The notes: a model not told the origin generated them from the letters alone. A stretch of DNA of 64,000 nt from Chloroflexota bacterium (GCA_026708115.1 JAPOVL010000035.1:62001-126000); one strand, 5' to 3'. Counted from the first letter of the stretch, positions 10,033 to 19,200 are shown. Made by a program: numbers and translations.

Positions 10033-10557
10033 ATGCGTCCGATAGATAAACTGAAGATGGAATTTCTTCAAGTTGCTTACGTAAACGCAATTGTAGCAGA
10101 CGCGGGAAAGAGTTGCGATAATCCACGAAGAGATGCTGGAATAGATCTCAGAGTAGTGGACTGGATTCAAAATCCACAAAATCCAAACAGCTATGAAGAC
10201 GGCGGGGTCGTCTTTAACTGTCAGCTTAAGGCTTCCACACGATGTGGATTCAAAAATGGCAACATGATTTTCCCGATGAAAGTCAAGGATTACAACAAGT
10301 TGGTCAACTGGCCGGGCGTAGGTTTTAAAATCTTGGTAGCTTTCAATATGCCGAAGGACCCTACGGCATGGTTTAGCCAGAACAGCGATATAATGTGCTT
10401 GAGGCACTGTTGCTATTGGACGGAGCTGACTGGCCGCGAGCCATCACAGAACAAACCCGACTCAACAATACGTATCAAGATACCAGAGGAAAGCGTATTT
10501 GATTCGGAGACTGTAGTCCGGCTCACAGAACGAGCTAGACAGGCCTATAACTCATGA
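10033..10557 (+). CDS. DUF4365 domain protein, PD-(D/E)xK nuclease-like; first gene of a two-gene cassette
   Basis: A 174-residue protein matching the DUF4365 pattern: an N-terminal helix, then DAGIDLRV (D34, D38) on a strand and FNCQLKAS (Q64, K66), which gives the D...(E/Q)xK constellation of restriction-like nucleases. It continues with VKDYNKLVNW and GFKILVAFNMP, also typical. DUF4365 proteins are found alone and in suspected defence modules; their targets are unknown. Its stop overlaps the next start (ATGA), so the two proteins are translationally coupled. Base composition is lower in GC than the neighbouring metabolic genes, suggesting transfer. The glutamine in place of an acidic residue in QLK is common in this fold. 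Confidence 0.8.
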   Translation: MRPIDKLKMEFLQVAYVNAIVADAGKSCDNPRRDAGIDLRVVDWIQNPQNPNSYEDGGVVFNCQLKASTRCGFKNGNMIFPMKVKDYNKLVNWPGVGFKILVAFNMPKDPTAWFSQNSDIMCLRHCCYWTELTGREPSQNKPDSTIRIKIPEESVFDSETVVRLTERARQAYNS

Positions 10558-11669
10558 GAATTGACGACAAGCAACTTCATAAACTCTCTCCGACTCAACT
10601 TGGCTTGTATCTTACATCCAATGATTGGCCGCTTAAGAATGAGAACGATCGGTGGCTCGTGTTTCGAGGCGACCACTTTGTAGACATTGTATTGGCAAAG
10701 GACGCTCTTGCGCCAGACTACCCCATCTATGTTGACCATATGTTAAAGACGCTCTCGTCCGCGACAGGCAAAGCGCATGAAAAGATAGCCCATGACATCT
10801 ACTGGTTCGATCGCGATGCATTGACAATCGACGGCGATGCCCGATCAGTTGCTTTTGCCGACACACAGGAACCGTCTATTAGGCGGCTGATCGCACATTC
10901 GGCAAACATGGAACGTAGCCTTAAGCCGAATTTCAACCAGTATTACACGGAAGCTAGAAAAATGCTGCGTCATTTTGAATTCAGCCAAGAACATAACGGG
11001 AAGCTCCGGCACCTTGTCGACTCACAGGTCGGTGAAAAGAAAGCTTTTCAGATGGAGATTCCCTTTGAGGGGCAGGATCCAGGTGAGAAACTCCCCTTGG
11101 AGAGACGCGTGATGGAACGCATCGCAACCGGCCTTTTCATGGTTGACTGTGCAGCACGAACTCAAGATTTGCCGTCCCTTGTAGAAGGCTATGCGGATGG
11201 TTTCAACGCCAACATGTGCAAAGCAGTCCTTGATATCTCAAAGTATTCGCCCATACCAGTGAAATACAGCGTAAAATGGTCAAGTAAACTCCCCGTTTCA
11301 CAAGGTGTAAACGAAGTAAGAAACATTCAAATTGAGCATTCTCATATCGAATTTTTGAAACGAGCCCGCGACAAGCTTAGAGAGAGGAAGCCGGAGTTCC
11401 ATCGGATCGAGGGACTGGTCATTGGGTTAAGTGCTTTGGTTGACCCGCAAAGCGACGACGCAGACAACAATGAGCGTTCCATAGTTGTTTTGCGCACGGA
11501 CCGGAGAGGCCCAGGACGAAAGCTTCGGATGAATCTCGGTAAGGAAGATTATATTGCTGCACATAAAGCTCACATCGACTGGAAGACCATTTCAGTTGGT
11601 GGTCTTGCCATAAAGAGGCGCTCCGGCTGGCAACTTGCTGATCCGCACGAATTCAGGATTCTCCGCTAG
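10554..11669 (+). CDS. Unknown protein coupled to DUF4365 nuclease-like gene
   Basis: I do not recognise this 371-residue protein. The N-terminal third (to about residue 100) looks like a small alpha/beta domain beginning LHKLSPTQLGLYLTSNDW, with WLVFRGDHFVDIVLAKD. The middle is helical with RRVMERIATGLFMVDCAARTQDL. The last 90 residues look like a compact beta barrel: EGLVIGLSALVD, RSIVVLRTDRRG, then AHIDWKTISVGGLAIKRRSGW ending in DPHEFRIL, a pattern seen at the end of many uncharacterised proteins. There is no signal peptide or membrane segment. The 4-base overlap with the DUF4365 gene implies a joint function, perhaps nuclease plus sensor or regulator; that is inference. Confidence 0.75.
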   Translation: MRIDDKQLHKLSPTQLGLYLTSNDWPLKNENDRWLVFRGDHFVDIVLAKDALAPDYPIYVDHMLKTLSSATGKAHEKIAHDIYWFDRDALTIDGDARSVAFADTQEPSIRRLIAHSANMERSLKPNFNQYYTEARKMLRHFEFSQEHNGKLRHLVDSQVGEKKAFQMEIPFEGQDPGEKLPLERRVMERIATGLFMVDCAARTQDLPSLVEGYADGFNANMCKAVLDISKYSPIPVKYSVKWSSKLPVSQGVNEVRNIQIEHSHIEFLKRARDKLRERKPEFHRIEGLVIGLSALVDPQSDDADNNERSIVVLRTDRRGPGRKLRMNLGKEDYIAAHKAHIDWKTISVGGLAIKRRSGWQLADPHEFRILR

Positions 11670-11712
11670 TTCCTAGTCACCGAAACTACATTGATCCCAA
11701 TCTTGCAAGTCC

Positions 11713-12846
11713 TCACCCACCCAACTTCTCAAACGCATCCCGTCGACTCTGCGCGGCCGCCAGCTGCTGCGCTTGCAGCTTGCGCGCCAGATCGGCCAGA
11801 TCGCCCGCAATCGGCATCAGGTCGATGCGATTTGCCGTGTTGATTTGCTCCACCCACTCAGGGCGCAGGGCGTCGATGCCGTGCAGGGCGCCGGCGATGG
11901 CCCCGCCCATGCCAGCAATAGAGTCATTGTCGCGGCCGTAATTGGTGGCGCCCATGATCGTGCCCTCGAAGTCGCCGCCTGTCACCACCAGGAAGCCCAG
12001 CGCGACTGGCACTTCCTCGATGCTGTGCGAGCGGCTGGGCGTCCAGTCGTCACTGCCGTTGCCGCGTTCGCTCTTGGCGTCATCGGGCGAGGTGTCGAAT
12101 TCGCGCATGACTTCGCGCAGGGGGGCGATGGCTTCGCGCCAGTCGCTCAGCGTACCGGCTGCCTCGACGATGGCGGCGATGCAATCGGCGGTGCCGTCTT
12201 TGGCGACCGACAGCGCGGCGTCGATGATGGAACTGACGGAGGCCCCTGGCTTGAAGGCTTCCGCCACACAAGCTGCCTGCACGGCGGCCGCTTCCAGCCC
12301 AAAGCTGACTTGATGGGGGCTGAGCACATCGACCGCTTCTTGATAGGCGCCGAGCGGATCGCAGGCGTTGACGATGCCGATGGGCGCGGCGTACATGGCG
12401 GCGCCGCAGTTGACCATATTGCCGACGCCGGCGTAGCGCGGATCGGCATTGGCCAGCCAGCGGATGAAGAGCCATTTCTCCGGATAAAACAGGCGTTCGG
12501 CCAGCGGCATTTCGCGTCCGCGGTCGGGGATCCAGCGGCTTTCATAGCCGATCATGGGACCGATGCGGCGAAAGTACTCGTGGGCGTCCAGGTGGTCGCC
12601 ATGTTCGATATAGCAACGGGAAAGCAACTGCACCATATGGCTGTCATCGGTGTAGCGGCCGTCGCCCCGACCGCTCTCGTCATTGGGCGCATCCCAAGGT
12701 TCGACCAGGTCGGTAATATAGCCGTAGCGCTGACGAATCTCGTGGGGCATGCGCCACTCGGCCACGCCGCCCATGGCATCGCCAATTGCGCCGCCGTATA
12801 AGCAGCCCTGGATTTTCTTCAGCAGAAGATCGGGTGAATCCGTCAT
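11713..12846 (-). CDS. ADP-ribosylglycohydrolase family protein
   Basis: A 377-residue DraG/ARH-type hydrolase. The N-terminal QGCLYGGAIGDAMGG block is followed by YTDDSHMVQLLSR, the equivalent of the TDDT metal-binding motif, and the C-terminus has NYGRDNDSIAGMGGAIAGALHG, the D-x-D-S metal site. Members remove ADP-ribose from proteins or nucleic acids, or hydrolyse related N-glycosidic bonds, using two Mg or Mn ions. The substrate is unknown. A GAGGAAAAAAGC binding site fixes the ATG; a longer start would add 12 unconserved residues. It is oriented towards the DUF4365 cassette, with 43 bases between the stop codons. Confidence 0.88.
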   Translation of the reverse strand: MTDSPDLLLKKIQGCLYGGAIGDAMGGVAEWRMPHEIRQRYGYITDLVEPWDAPNDESGRGDGRYTDDSHMVQLLSRCYIEHGDHLDAHEYFRRIGPMIGYESRWIPDRGREMPLAERLFYPEKWLFIRWLANADPRYAGVGNMVNCGAAMYAAPIGIVNACDPLGAYQEAVDVLSPHQVSFGLEAAAVQAACVAEAFKPGASVSSIIDAALSVAKDGTADCIAAIVEAAGTLSDWREAIAPLREVMREFDTSPDDAKSERGNGSDDWTPSRSHSIEEVPVALGFLVVTGGDFEGTIMGATNYGRDNDSIAGMGGAIAGALHGIDALRPEWVEQINTANRIDLMPIAGDLADLARKLQAQQLAAAQSRRDAFEKLGG

Positions 12847-12909
12847 GCTTTTTTCCTCATTTCCCGCGTTGTCAAAAGTCAATTCAAAGATAATGCGCCA
12901 ATCACCAGG

Positions 12910-12941
12910 AAAAAAGTAGGGGCGACCAATCTGGTCGCCCC
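12910..12941 (-). terminator. Intrinsic terminator built from a dispersed palindromic repeat
   Basis: A perfect 10-base stem, GGGGCGACCA paired with TGGTCGCCCC around a 3-base loop, is followed on the minus strand by TAC and six T residues. It lies just beyond the stop of the BNR propeller gene and should end the MoaD-BNR transcript. The hairpin is one copy of the GTAGGGGCGACC repeat family found throughout the window. Confidence 0.7.
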
Positions 12942-12966
12942 CGCTAGTTTCCCGATGGCAGCCCGA

Positions 12967-14049
12967 TTACATAAAGCGGGCCGAATAGATCACCGCCAGG
13001 TTATGCGCCAGGCAGCGCCAGTGATCGCCGCGGTTATCGGAGACATAGAAATTGCCGGCCGTGGTGCCGAAGACCAGGGAATCGCCGCGCGCGTCCAGGG
13101 CGTGTCGGAAGATCAAGTCATAGGCATTTTCTTGCGGCAAGCCCGCGCGCAGGTCTTGCCAGGTCCGTCCGCCGTCTTCGGTGCGGCAGATGCGGATGGC
13201 GCGATCGACCGGCACGCGGTACTCGGCGCTGACGGCAGGCGCCACCCAGGCCACGCGCTCGTCCTGCGCGTCCAGCGCCAGCGCGAAGCCAAAGCCGGCG
13301 GGACCGTCATGCTCCGAGATATCCTGCCATTGCAGCCCGCCGTTCTCGCTGCGGTAGATGCCGCAATGGTTCTGTTGCCAGAGCACATCGGGGTTGGACG
13401 GGCTGGCGAGAATGATATGCGGATCGTGGCCGTAGTCGTGGTGCGGGTCGGGCAGGTAGTCGGCATAGAGACCGCGATTGCGCGCCTCCCAGGTTTCGCC
13501 GGCGTCATGGCTGACGTAGACGCCGCCGACGCTGATGCCGGCGATCAAATGGCGGCTGTCGCGGGGATCGACCACGATGGAACAGCAGCCGGGATGATCG
13601 CGCCCGGCGCCGAACCAGTGCTTGTTGGTCGGGTGGTACCAGAGCGTCTCCATCAATTGAAAACTGTCGCCGCCGTCCTCACTGACGAAGAGCCCGCCGG
13701 GTTCGGTGCCGACGTACAGGCGGTTGGGCTCGTCGGCGCCGCCGGGCTCGATCAGCCAGATATAGCTGGTGGCGGCGGGGGCGGTGAAATCGGGCGGGAC
13801 GGTATCGCCTTCGGGATATTTGGGCGCTTCGACCTCTTCCCAGGTGGCGCCCTGATCGCGCGAGCGGTGCAGCTTGCCGCCCCAATGGCCGTGATCGAGC
13901 GAGACCCAGAGCGTGTCGCTGCGCGGGTCGTGCACGGCATAGGGCACGGGGATGCCCTCAAAGTGCGCCGATTCGATAGTCCAGTCCGCGCCGTTTCTGT
14001 CCAGCAGGAGCAGCCCTTTGCGGGTGCCGACGAGTAGTTTGTTGTGCAT
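12967..14049 (-). CDS. BNR/sortilin-like beta-propeller protein (exo-alpha-sialidase-like fold)
   Basis: A 360-residue propeller made of Asp-box-type repeats. Examples are SRDQGATWEE, SEDGGDSFQL, SHDAGETWEA, SENGGLQWQD and TEDGGRTWQD, spaced by about 45-60 residues. It starts NKLLVGTRKGLLLLDR and has no signal peptide, so it is probably cytoplasmic. Such proteins are routinely called glycosyl hydrolases or sialidase-like, but the catalytic residues of true sialidases are not apparent. It lies downstream of the MoaD/ThiS-like gene on the same strand. A C/G-run repeat ends only a few bases before the ATG and may provide the G-rich ribosome-binding site (GGGGGTAATCA). Confidence 0.85.
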   Translation of the reverse strand: MHNKLLVGTRKGLLLLDRNGADWTIESAHFEGIPVPYAVHDPRSDTLWVSLDHGHWGGKLHRSRDQGATWEEVEAPKYPEGDTVPPDFTAPAATSYIWLIEPGGADEPNRLYVGTEPGGLFVSEDGGDSFQLMETLWYHPTNKHWFGAGRDHPGCCSIVVDPRDSRHLIAGISVGGVYVSHDAGETWEARNRGLYADYLPDPHHDYGHDPHIILASPSNPDVLWQQNHCGIYRSENGGLQWQDISEHDGPAGFGFALALDAQDERVAWVAPAVSAEYRVPVDRAIRICRTEDGGRTWQDLRAGLPQENAYDLIFRHALDARGDSLVFGTTAGNFYVSDNRGDHWRCLAHNLAVIYSARFM

Positions 14050-14054
14050 TGATT

Positions 14055-14098
14055 ACCCCCATCCCCTAGCCCCTTCCCCCAAAATGAGGGAAGGGGAA
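14055..14098. repeat. C/G-run dispersed repeat between the MoaD-like and BNR genes
   Basis: The sequence consists of CCCCCATCCCCTAGCCCC, a short A-rich centre and GAGGGAAGGGGAA, so it can form an imperfect hairpin. Related copies lie at about 3193, 18371, 19490 and 26018. Confidence 0.6.
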
Positions 14099-14153
14099 CC
14101 GTTGTTGAGAAGCAGCCGCATTTGATGCAATGACCGTAACCACTCGCTCATTC

Positions 14154-14426
14154 TTATCCTCCAGAAAGCGCTTGCATGATGTAGATGCGGGTGTCGGCGG
14201 AAACGCGATCGGAGAGCGTCCGTTTGTCGCGGATGAGTTCGTCGCCGATGAAGATATTGACGTGCTTGCGCAGCGCGCCTTGTTCGTCGATGATATAGTC
14301 GCCCAGCCCGCGCCAGCGCTGGTCGACGGCGCTGACGGCTTCGGCGATGGTGGTTGCTTCGACCTCGAGTTCGGTCAGGTCGGGGAAGAAGCGTTGCAAG
14401 TTGGGTGTGAATTTGACCCGTGGCAT
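14154..14426 (-). CDS. MoaD/ThiS-like beta-grasp (ubiquitin-like) protein
   Basis: A 90-residue protein with the beta-grasp pattern VKFTPNLQRFF, a helix TIAEAVSAVDQRW, HVNIFIGDEL and IYIMQALSGG. It ends in the exposed Gly-Gly tail that is adenylated and thiocarboxylated in MoaD and ThiS. AAGGAAAAGCCAC precedes the ATG. No molybdopterin or thiamine synthesis genes are nearby; instead its partner is the BNR propeller 100 bases downstream. It could be a sulfur carrier, a protein modifier or an orphan. The pairing with BNR proteins recurs in my memory of other genomes, but I cannot verify that here. Confidence 0.82.
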   Translation of the reverse strand: MPRVKFTPNLQRFFPDLTELEVEATTIAEAVSAVDQRWRGLGDYIIDEQGALRKHVNIFIGDELIRDKRTLSDRVSADTRIYIMQALSGG

Positions 14427-14551
14427 GTGGCTTTTCCTTGGATTGGCGTGTGGGCTAGGTTAGAACATTTGTCTTGGGATGTCAAGTGGGGGGATTGGAT
14501 TCGGCGGGGAGGCGCGTAGGGCACGAAGGCTAGGCCAAGCGAAGATTAGTA

Positions 14552-14572
14552 GGGGCGACCCTTGGGTCGCCC
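14552..14572. repeat. Palindromic repeat of the GTAGGGGCGACC family
   Basis: A perfect 9-base stem, GGGCGACCC / GGGTCGCCC with a 2-base loop, lies three bases beyond the stop of the Shedu gene. No T-run follows on the minus strand, so termination would need another factor. Confidence 0.6.
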
Positions 14573-14575
14573 ACT

Positions 14576-15886
14576 TTAGAATGGAATGTCGTCGACTGAT
14601 GTGGGAGTATCTGGGTATTTGCGGTCAGAATTCGCCCATTCAGGTTGGCGTACTAGAGTTGCAGCAGCCTCCTGCTCATTTCCTGAAGTTTCCCCAACAT
14701 CACGTTGCTCGCTCAACAAATCTAGCATTCTTTGCGCCGTCGCAATAAGCTGATCATACGAGATAATTTCAACTCTGTTTAGTTGAGCATTTAGTCGCCG
14801 TAGCGCCTTTTTCTCTTCGACGTTGCCTTTGAGATTTCCCACGATGACTTTCCCGCGCACTTTTTCTGCGGCAATATCGTCCTCAACAAGAATATCATTC
14901 TTCTTGACATCGATATCTGAGAGATACTCCGATACTTGGTATCTTGCTTTAGAAACCACGGAAGATTCTCCAACAATCGCTCCGTCTTTATACGTGAACA
15001 AATCGTCAGTTGGCCGCTTGATTTCGATGACTTCAAGATATCCATCCACGGTTCTTCGCAGCGGAAAATCGACCTGCCTGTTTTTTATGAAGTTGCGATT
15101 CGGAATCAGTTCACTGTACTCGCTACCGAATATCCAACTATTGGCTTCTAGAAACTTCTGGTAAGTGTGCTCTCGACATGCTTTGTTGTGCAAACAGCCA
15201 TCGCATTCGCCGCATCCTTGGTCAACCAAGTGTATGAAATCATCCAAAACCCGCGACATACGCGCGTGGCTCAATGCTGCAGCCACGGACTTGCCAAGCT
15301 CAAGGCTCTCGGAAGGTAGCGCCAACAGTTTGATGATATTTCTCGGGTCGACTAGCAATTGCAGTATTTTGGAAAAATCGCCTGCTTCCAGGGAACAATC
15401 CGAAAGTGCATCTAAGATTTGAGCAAGTGGATCGGCTGCATCAAGTAAGAGGTACTCCCCATCAATTGACAACTGGGGCAATTCATTCAGAAATTTACGC
15501 AAGATGTCGATACCATTGTCTTCGATGGTGATCGACTTATCTGGATCGGTTTCCCAACCACGTGCTTTAGTCCTGCGAATGGTCTGAAGGCTTAGATTCT
15601 TTCCTTTTGCTTCACCGGATTCTCCGTCCCGAATTCTCCAAACGACGAACTTTGTAGCTCGGTCTCTGCGGTACAGGACGACCGTCTTGACGCTTTCCAA
15701 CTCAGGCTTCTCGGCACTATGAACTGGATTACATATGATCTTAACAGCTTCCCGAATGGCTTCACTTCGAGGCAATTCATAGTCGCCCAAGCGTTGCTTT
15801 GCTTCAGAGTCATATCGGTCGGATTCCAATAGGTTTGCCCCTCTTCTCGTATGCACTGTTGTCTTTGGCTTAACAAGCCCAGGCAA
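14576..15886 (-). CDS. sduA: Shedu-type anti-phage protein (DUF4263, SduA-like) with a cysteine cluster
   Basis: The C-terminal half carries the Shedu/DUF4263 nuclease: YQKFLEANSWIFGSEYSEL, QVDFPLRR (D273) and DGYLEVIEIKRP (E288, K290), the D...ExK core. Shedu is a known single-gene anti-phage system whose proteins form nuclease oligomers. Directly before the nuclease is C225-x2-C228-x2-C231-x5-C237, a compact possible zinc site that may sense ligand or DNA. The N-terminal 200 residues are unrecognised. Total 436 residues, a normal size. The start is uncertain: TTG at the upstream end directly follows an in-frame stop and lacks a clear binding site; a GTG 30 bases later is an alternative. GC content is below that of neighbours. 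Confidence 0.82.
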   Translation of the reverse strand: MPGLVKPKTTVHTRRGANLLESDRYDSEAKQRLGDYELPRSEAIREAVKIICNPVHSAEKPELESVKTVVLYRRDRATKFVVWRIRDGESGEAKGKNLSLQTIRRTKARGWETDPDKSITIEDNGIDILRKFLNELPQLSIDGEYLLLDAADPLAQILDALSDCSLEAGDFSKILQLLVDPRNIIKLLALPSESLELGKSVAAALSHARMSRVLDDFIHLVDQGCGECDGCLHNKACREHTYQKFLEANSWIFGSEYSELIPNRNFIKNRQVDFPLRRTVDGYLEVIEIKRPTDDLFTYKDGAIVGESSVVSKARYQVSEYLSDIDVKKNDILVEDDIAAEKVRGKVIVGNLKGNVEEKKALRRLNAQLNRVEIISYDQLIATAQRMLDLLSEQRDVGETSGNEQEAAATLVRQPEWANSDRKYPDTPTSVDDIPF

Positions 15887-16225
15887 CTATTCTAATGTCG
15901 ATGTGTAAGACCAACGTAAGAGAATTACATACTGTAACTCTTCATAAACTTCGTGGCTTTGTGGCCAAAAATCCCTCGGTGACCTCGGTGTTCTCGGTGG
16001 TGATATCAATTGTGGGCGACCCAGCGGGTCGCCCCTACCAGTTCTAGAGTTACATGAAAGGCGGGCGAGCCAAGGCTCGCCCCTACGGTTTGCGTGTGAA
16101 CGCCCCTTCGTGACCTTTGTGTCTTTGTGGTGAAATTCTCGGTATTCTCGGCCGTTAAAGAAAAAATCGCCATCTGTGTTAAAATACCGCCTCATTATCA
16201 ATAGACATTCTTAAAGGACATCCCC
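15887..16225. repeat. Intergenic cluster of four dispersed repeat copies
   Basis: No gene is supported. It contains a GGCTTTGTGGCCAAAA / CTCGGTGACCTCGGTGTTCT segment (about 15950-16005), the palindrome GGGCGACCC-AGC-GGGTCGCCC (16014-16034), the related palindrome GGGCGAGCC-AA-GGCTCGCCC (16063-16082), and CCTTTGTGTCTTTGTGGTGA (about 16110-16135). The last 60 bases are A/T-rich and probably hold the promoter of the large propeller gene. Confidence 0.6.
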
Positions 16226-19200
16226 ATGACCCCATCCAAATACGACGGACTGGCGGAATTCCGCTGCATCGGACCCTTCCGCGGCGGGCGGGTGGTGGCC
16301 GTGGCCGGCGACCCGCGCGACCCCAATGTCTTCTATTTCGGCGGCGTCTGCGGCGGCGTCTGGAAGACCACGGATGCCGGGCAATATTGGGAGAACATCA
16401 GCGACGGCTATTTCACGGCGTCTTCCGTGGGCGCGCTGGAAGTGGCGCCGGCCGATCCCAATGTCATCTACGCCGGCACTGGCGAAACCACCATCCGCAT
16501 TGATGTGTCCATCGGCGATGGCGTCTACAAATCCACCGACGCCGGGCGCAGCTGGACACATCTGGGCATGAAAGAGACGCGGCAGATTGCCAAGATCCGG
16601 ACGCACCCGGAGAATGCCGATCTGGTTTACATGGCGGCTTTTGGCCACGCGTTTGGCCGCAACGCCGAGCGCGGCGTCTATCGTTCGAAGGACGGCGGCG
16701 CAAGCTGGGAGCAGGTCCTGCATGTCAGCGAGGCAGCTGGCGCCATTGACCTGAGCATCGACAAGAACAATCCCCGCATCATCTACGCCGCCTTCTGGGA
16801 AGCCTATCGCAACTTCTGGCAGATCTCCTCCGGGGGTGAGGACAGCGGTATCTGGCGCTCGCTGGACGGCGGCGACAGTTGGGAGAACATTAGCCGCAAG
16901 AAGGGCCTGCCCGAAGGGTTGCTGGGCAAGATCGGCCTGGCGGCTTCGCCGGCGCAGAGCGGGCGGGTCTGGGCCATCATCGAGAACCAGCCCGACGGCG
17001 GCATCTATCGCAGCGATGACTACGGCGAGACCTGGGTCGTGGGCAGCAAGGACAACCGTCTGATCTCCCGCGCCTGGTATTACATGCACTTGACCGCCGA
17101 TCCATTGGACGCCAACACCGTGTACATCAACAATCTCAACTTCTGGAAATCGACCGACGGCGGGCACAACTTCAGCGAGATCACGACGCCGCACGGCGAT
17201 GACCATGACCTGTGGATTCATCCCAGCAATAACCAGGTGATGATCCACGGCAATGACGGCGGCGCTTGCGTCTCGCTCAATGGCGGCTTGACCTTTTCCA
17301 GCATATACAATCAACCGACGGCGCAGTTTTATCACCTCGATGTCGACAGCAACGATCCCTACTATGTCTATGGCACGCAGCAGGACAATTCCAGCTTGCG
17401 CGTGCCCAGCCGCAGCCGCTACTCGTCGATCATGTGGGACGATTGCGATATCGCCGGCTCGGGCGAGAGCGGCTATATCGCCGTCCATCCCGATGACCCG
17501 AACATCGTCTATGTCGGCGCTGTCGGCAGTTCGCCCGGGGGCGGCAATTGCTTGCAGCGCTACGATCACCGGACCCAGCAGATCCGCTTGATATCCACCT
17601 GGCCGCGCTCTTCCACCGGTTTGGGCGCGGGGGCGGACAAATATCGCTTCGCCTGGACCTACCCCATCGTCTTTTCCCCCCACGATAGCGGCACCATCTA
17701 CATCGGCGGCAATCAGATACTGAAGACGACCGACGAGGGGCAAAGCTGGCAGGAGATCAGTCCCGACCTGACCAAAGCCGATCCCGAGACGCTCAAGCCC
17801 TCGGGCGGTCCCATCAATCGCGACGCCGTCGGCGCCGAGCACTTCGCCACGGTTTATACGCTGGCGGAATCTCCCCACGAAGCCGGCGTCATCTGGGCCG
17901 GCTCGGACGACGGCTTGCTGCATATCACGCGCGATGGGGGCGGGGAATGGAGCGAGATCACGCCACCGGATCTGGGCGACTGGGCGATGTTCAACATGAT
18001 CGAACCCTCGCCGCACGATGCCGCCACCGCCTACGTCACCGCCACGCGCTACAAGAACGATGACTACGCGCCCTACGTGTACAAGACGACGGACTATGGG
18101 GAGAGCTGGTCGCTGATCACCGCCGGCATTGCCGACGATCATTTCTGCCGCGCCATCCGCGAGGATCCCAAGCGCGAGGGCTTGCTCTACCTGGGCACGG
18201 AGTTCGGTTTGTACATCTCCTTCGATGGCGGCGAAACCTGGGAGCGCTTCCAACTCAACCTGCCCGTCAGCCCGATTTATGACATGAAAGTCAAGGGATC
18301 CGATCTGGTCATCGCGACCCACGGCCGCTCCTTCTGGATCCTGGATGACCTGACCGTTCTGCATCAGCTCAACCCCTCCCTAAATCCCTCCCCGAAGCAT
18401 CAGGGAGGGACTTCAACACCAAGCGGGGAGGCGGGAAGCGCAGTTTGTCTCCTCAAACCCAGGGCGGTAGAAAGGCACTTGCCCAAGGTCTTCGACGGCC
18501 TCTTCGAAAGTGGGGACGGCAAGCAGTATATGAGCACGCTGGGCGCGGTCGCGCCCTATTTGGTTGAGGAGACGCCCGAACACGGCCGGAAGGAAACCTG
18601 GCTGGATAGCGGCGTCAACCCGCCCAAGGGCGCGGTGATCACCTACTATCTGCGGGAAAAACCGGAGTCGACCATCAGCTTGCGCATCGATGACGCCGAT
18701 GGCAATGAAGTCAAGACCTTCAAGAGCCTGCACGCCGACGAAGAAGAAAAGGCTGCCGGGAAGAACAATGGCCGCGCCGATGACGACGCACCGAAAGAAC
18801 TGCGCATTCCCTCGAGGGCCGGCTGGAATCGCTTCGTCTGGGATCTGCGCTATCCCGATGCGCGCAAGGTCATCCCGCACAACGACAATCAGCAGGGTTT
18901 CATCAAGGGACCGCATGCCGCGCCCGGCGCCTATCGGGCGACGCTGCGCGTTGGCGAGGCAGAACAAAGCGTATCCTTTGAGCTGCGCAAGGAAGCCGGC
19001 GTGGCGGCCTCCAACGCCGACCTCAAAGAGCAATTCGATCTGCTCATGACGATCCGCGACAAGGTATCGGCAACGCACAAGGTCATCAACCAAATGCGCG
19101 ATGTGCGAGCGCAGCTCAAGGGCTGGCGCGAGCGCATCGCCGGGCTGGATTCGGCGGCCGGCATCATCGACGCGGCCAAGGCCCTGGAAGAACAGGTTCT

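Noticed and set aside
11713..15886. Treating the ADP-ribosylglycohydrolase as part of the DUF4365 or Shedu defence genes
   Set aside because: It is on the opposite strand to the DUF4365 cassette and has its own binding site. Such hydrolases are common in Chloroflexota metabolic regions, so linkage is not supported beyond proximity.
16211..18364. A 717-codon open frame antisense to the large propeller gene
   Set aside because: It is the shadow of a high-GC coding strand. The sense frame has repeated Asp-box motifs and a ribosome-binding site; the antisense frame has none.
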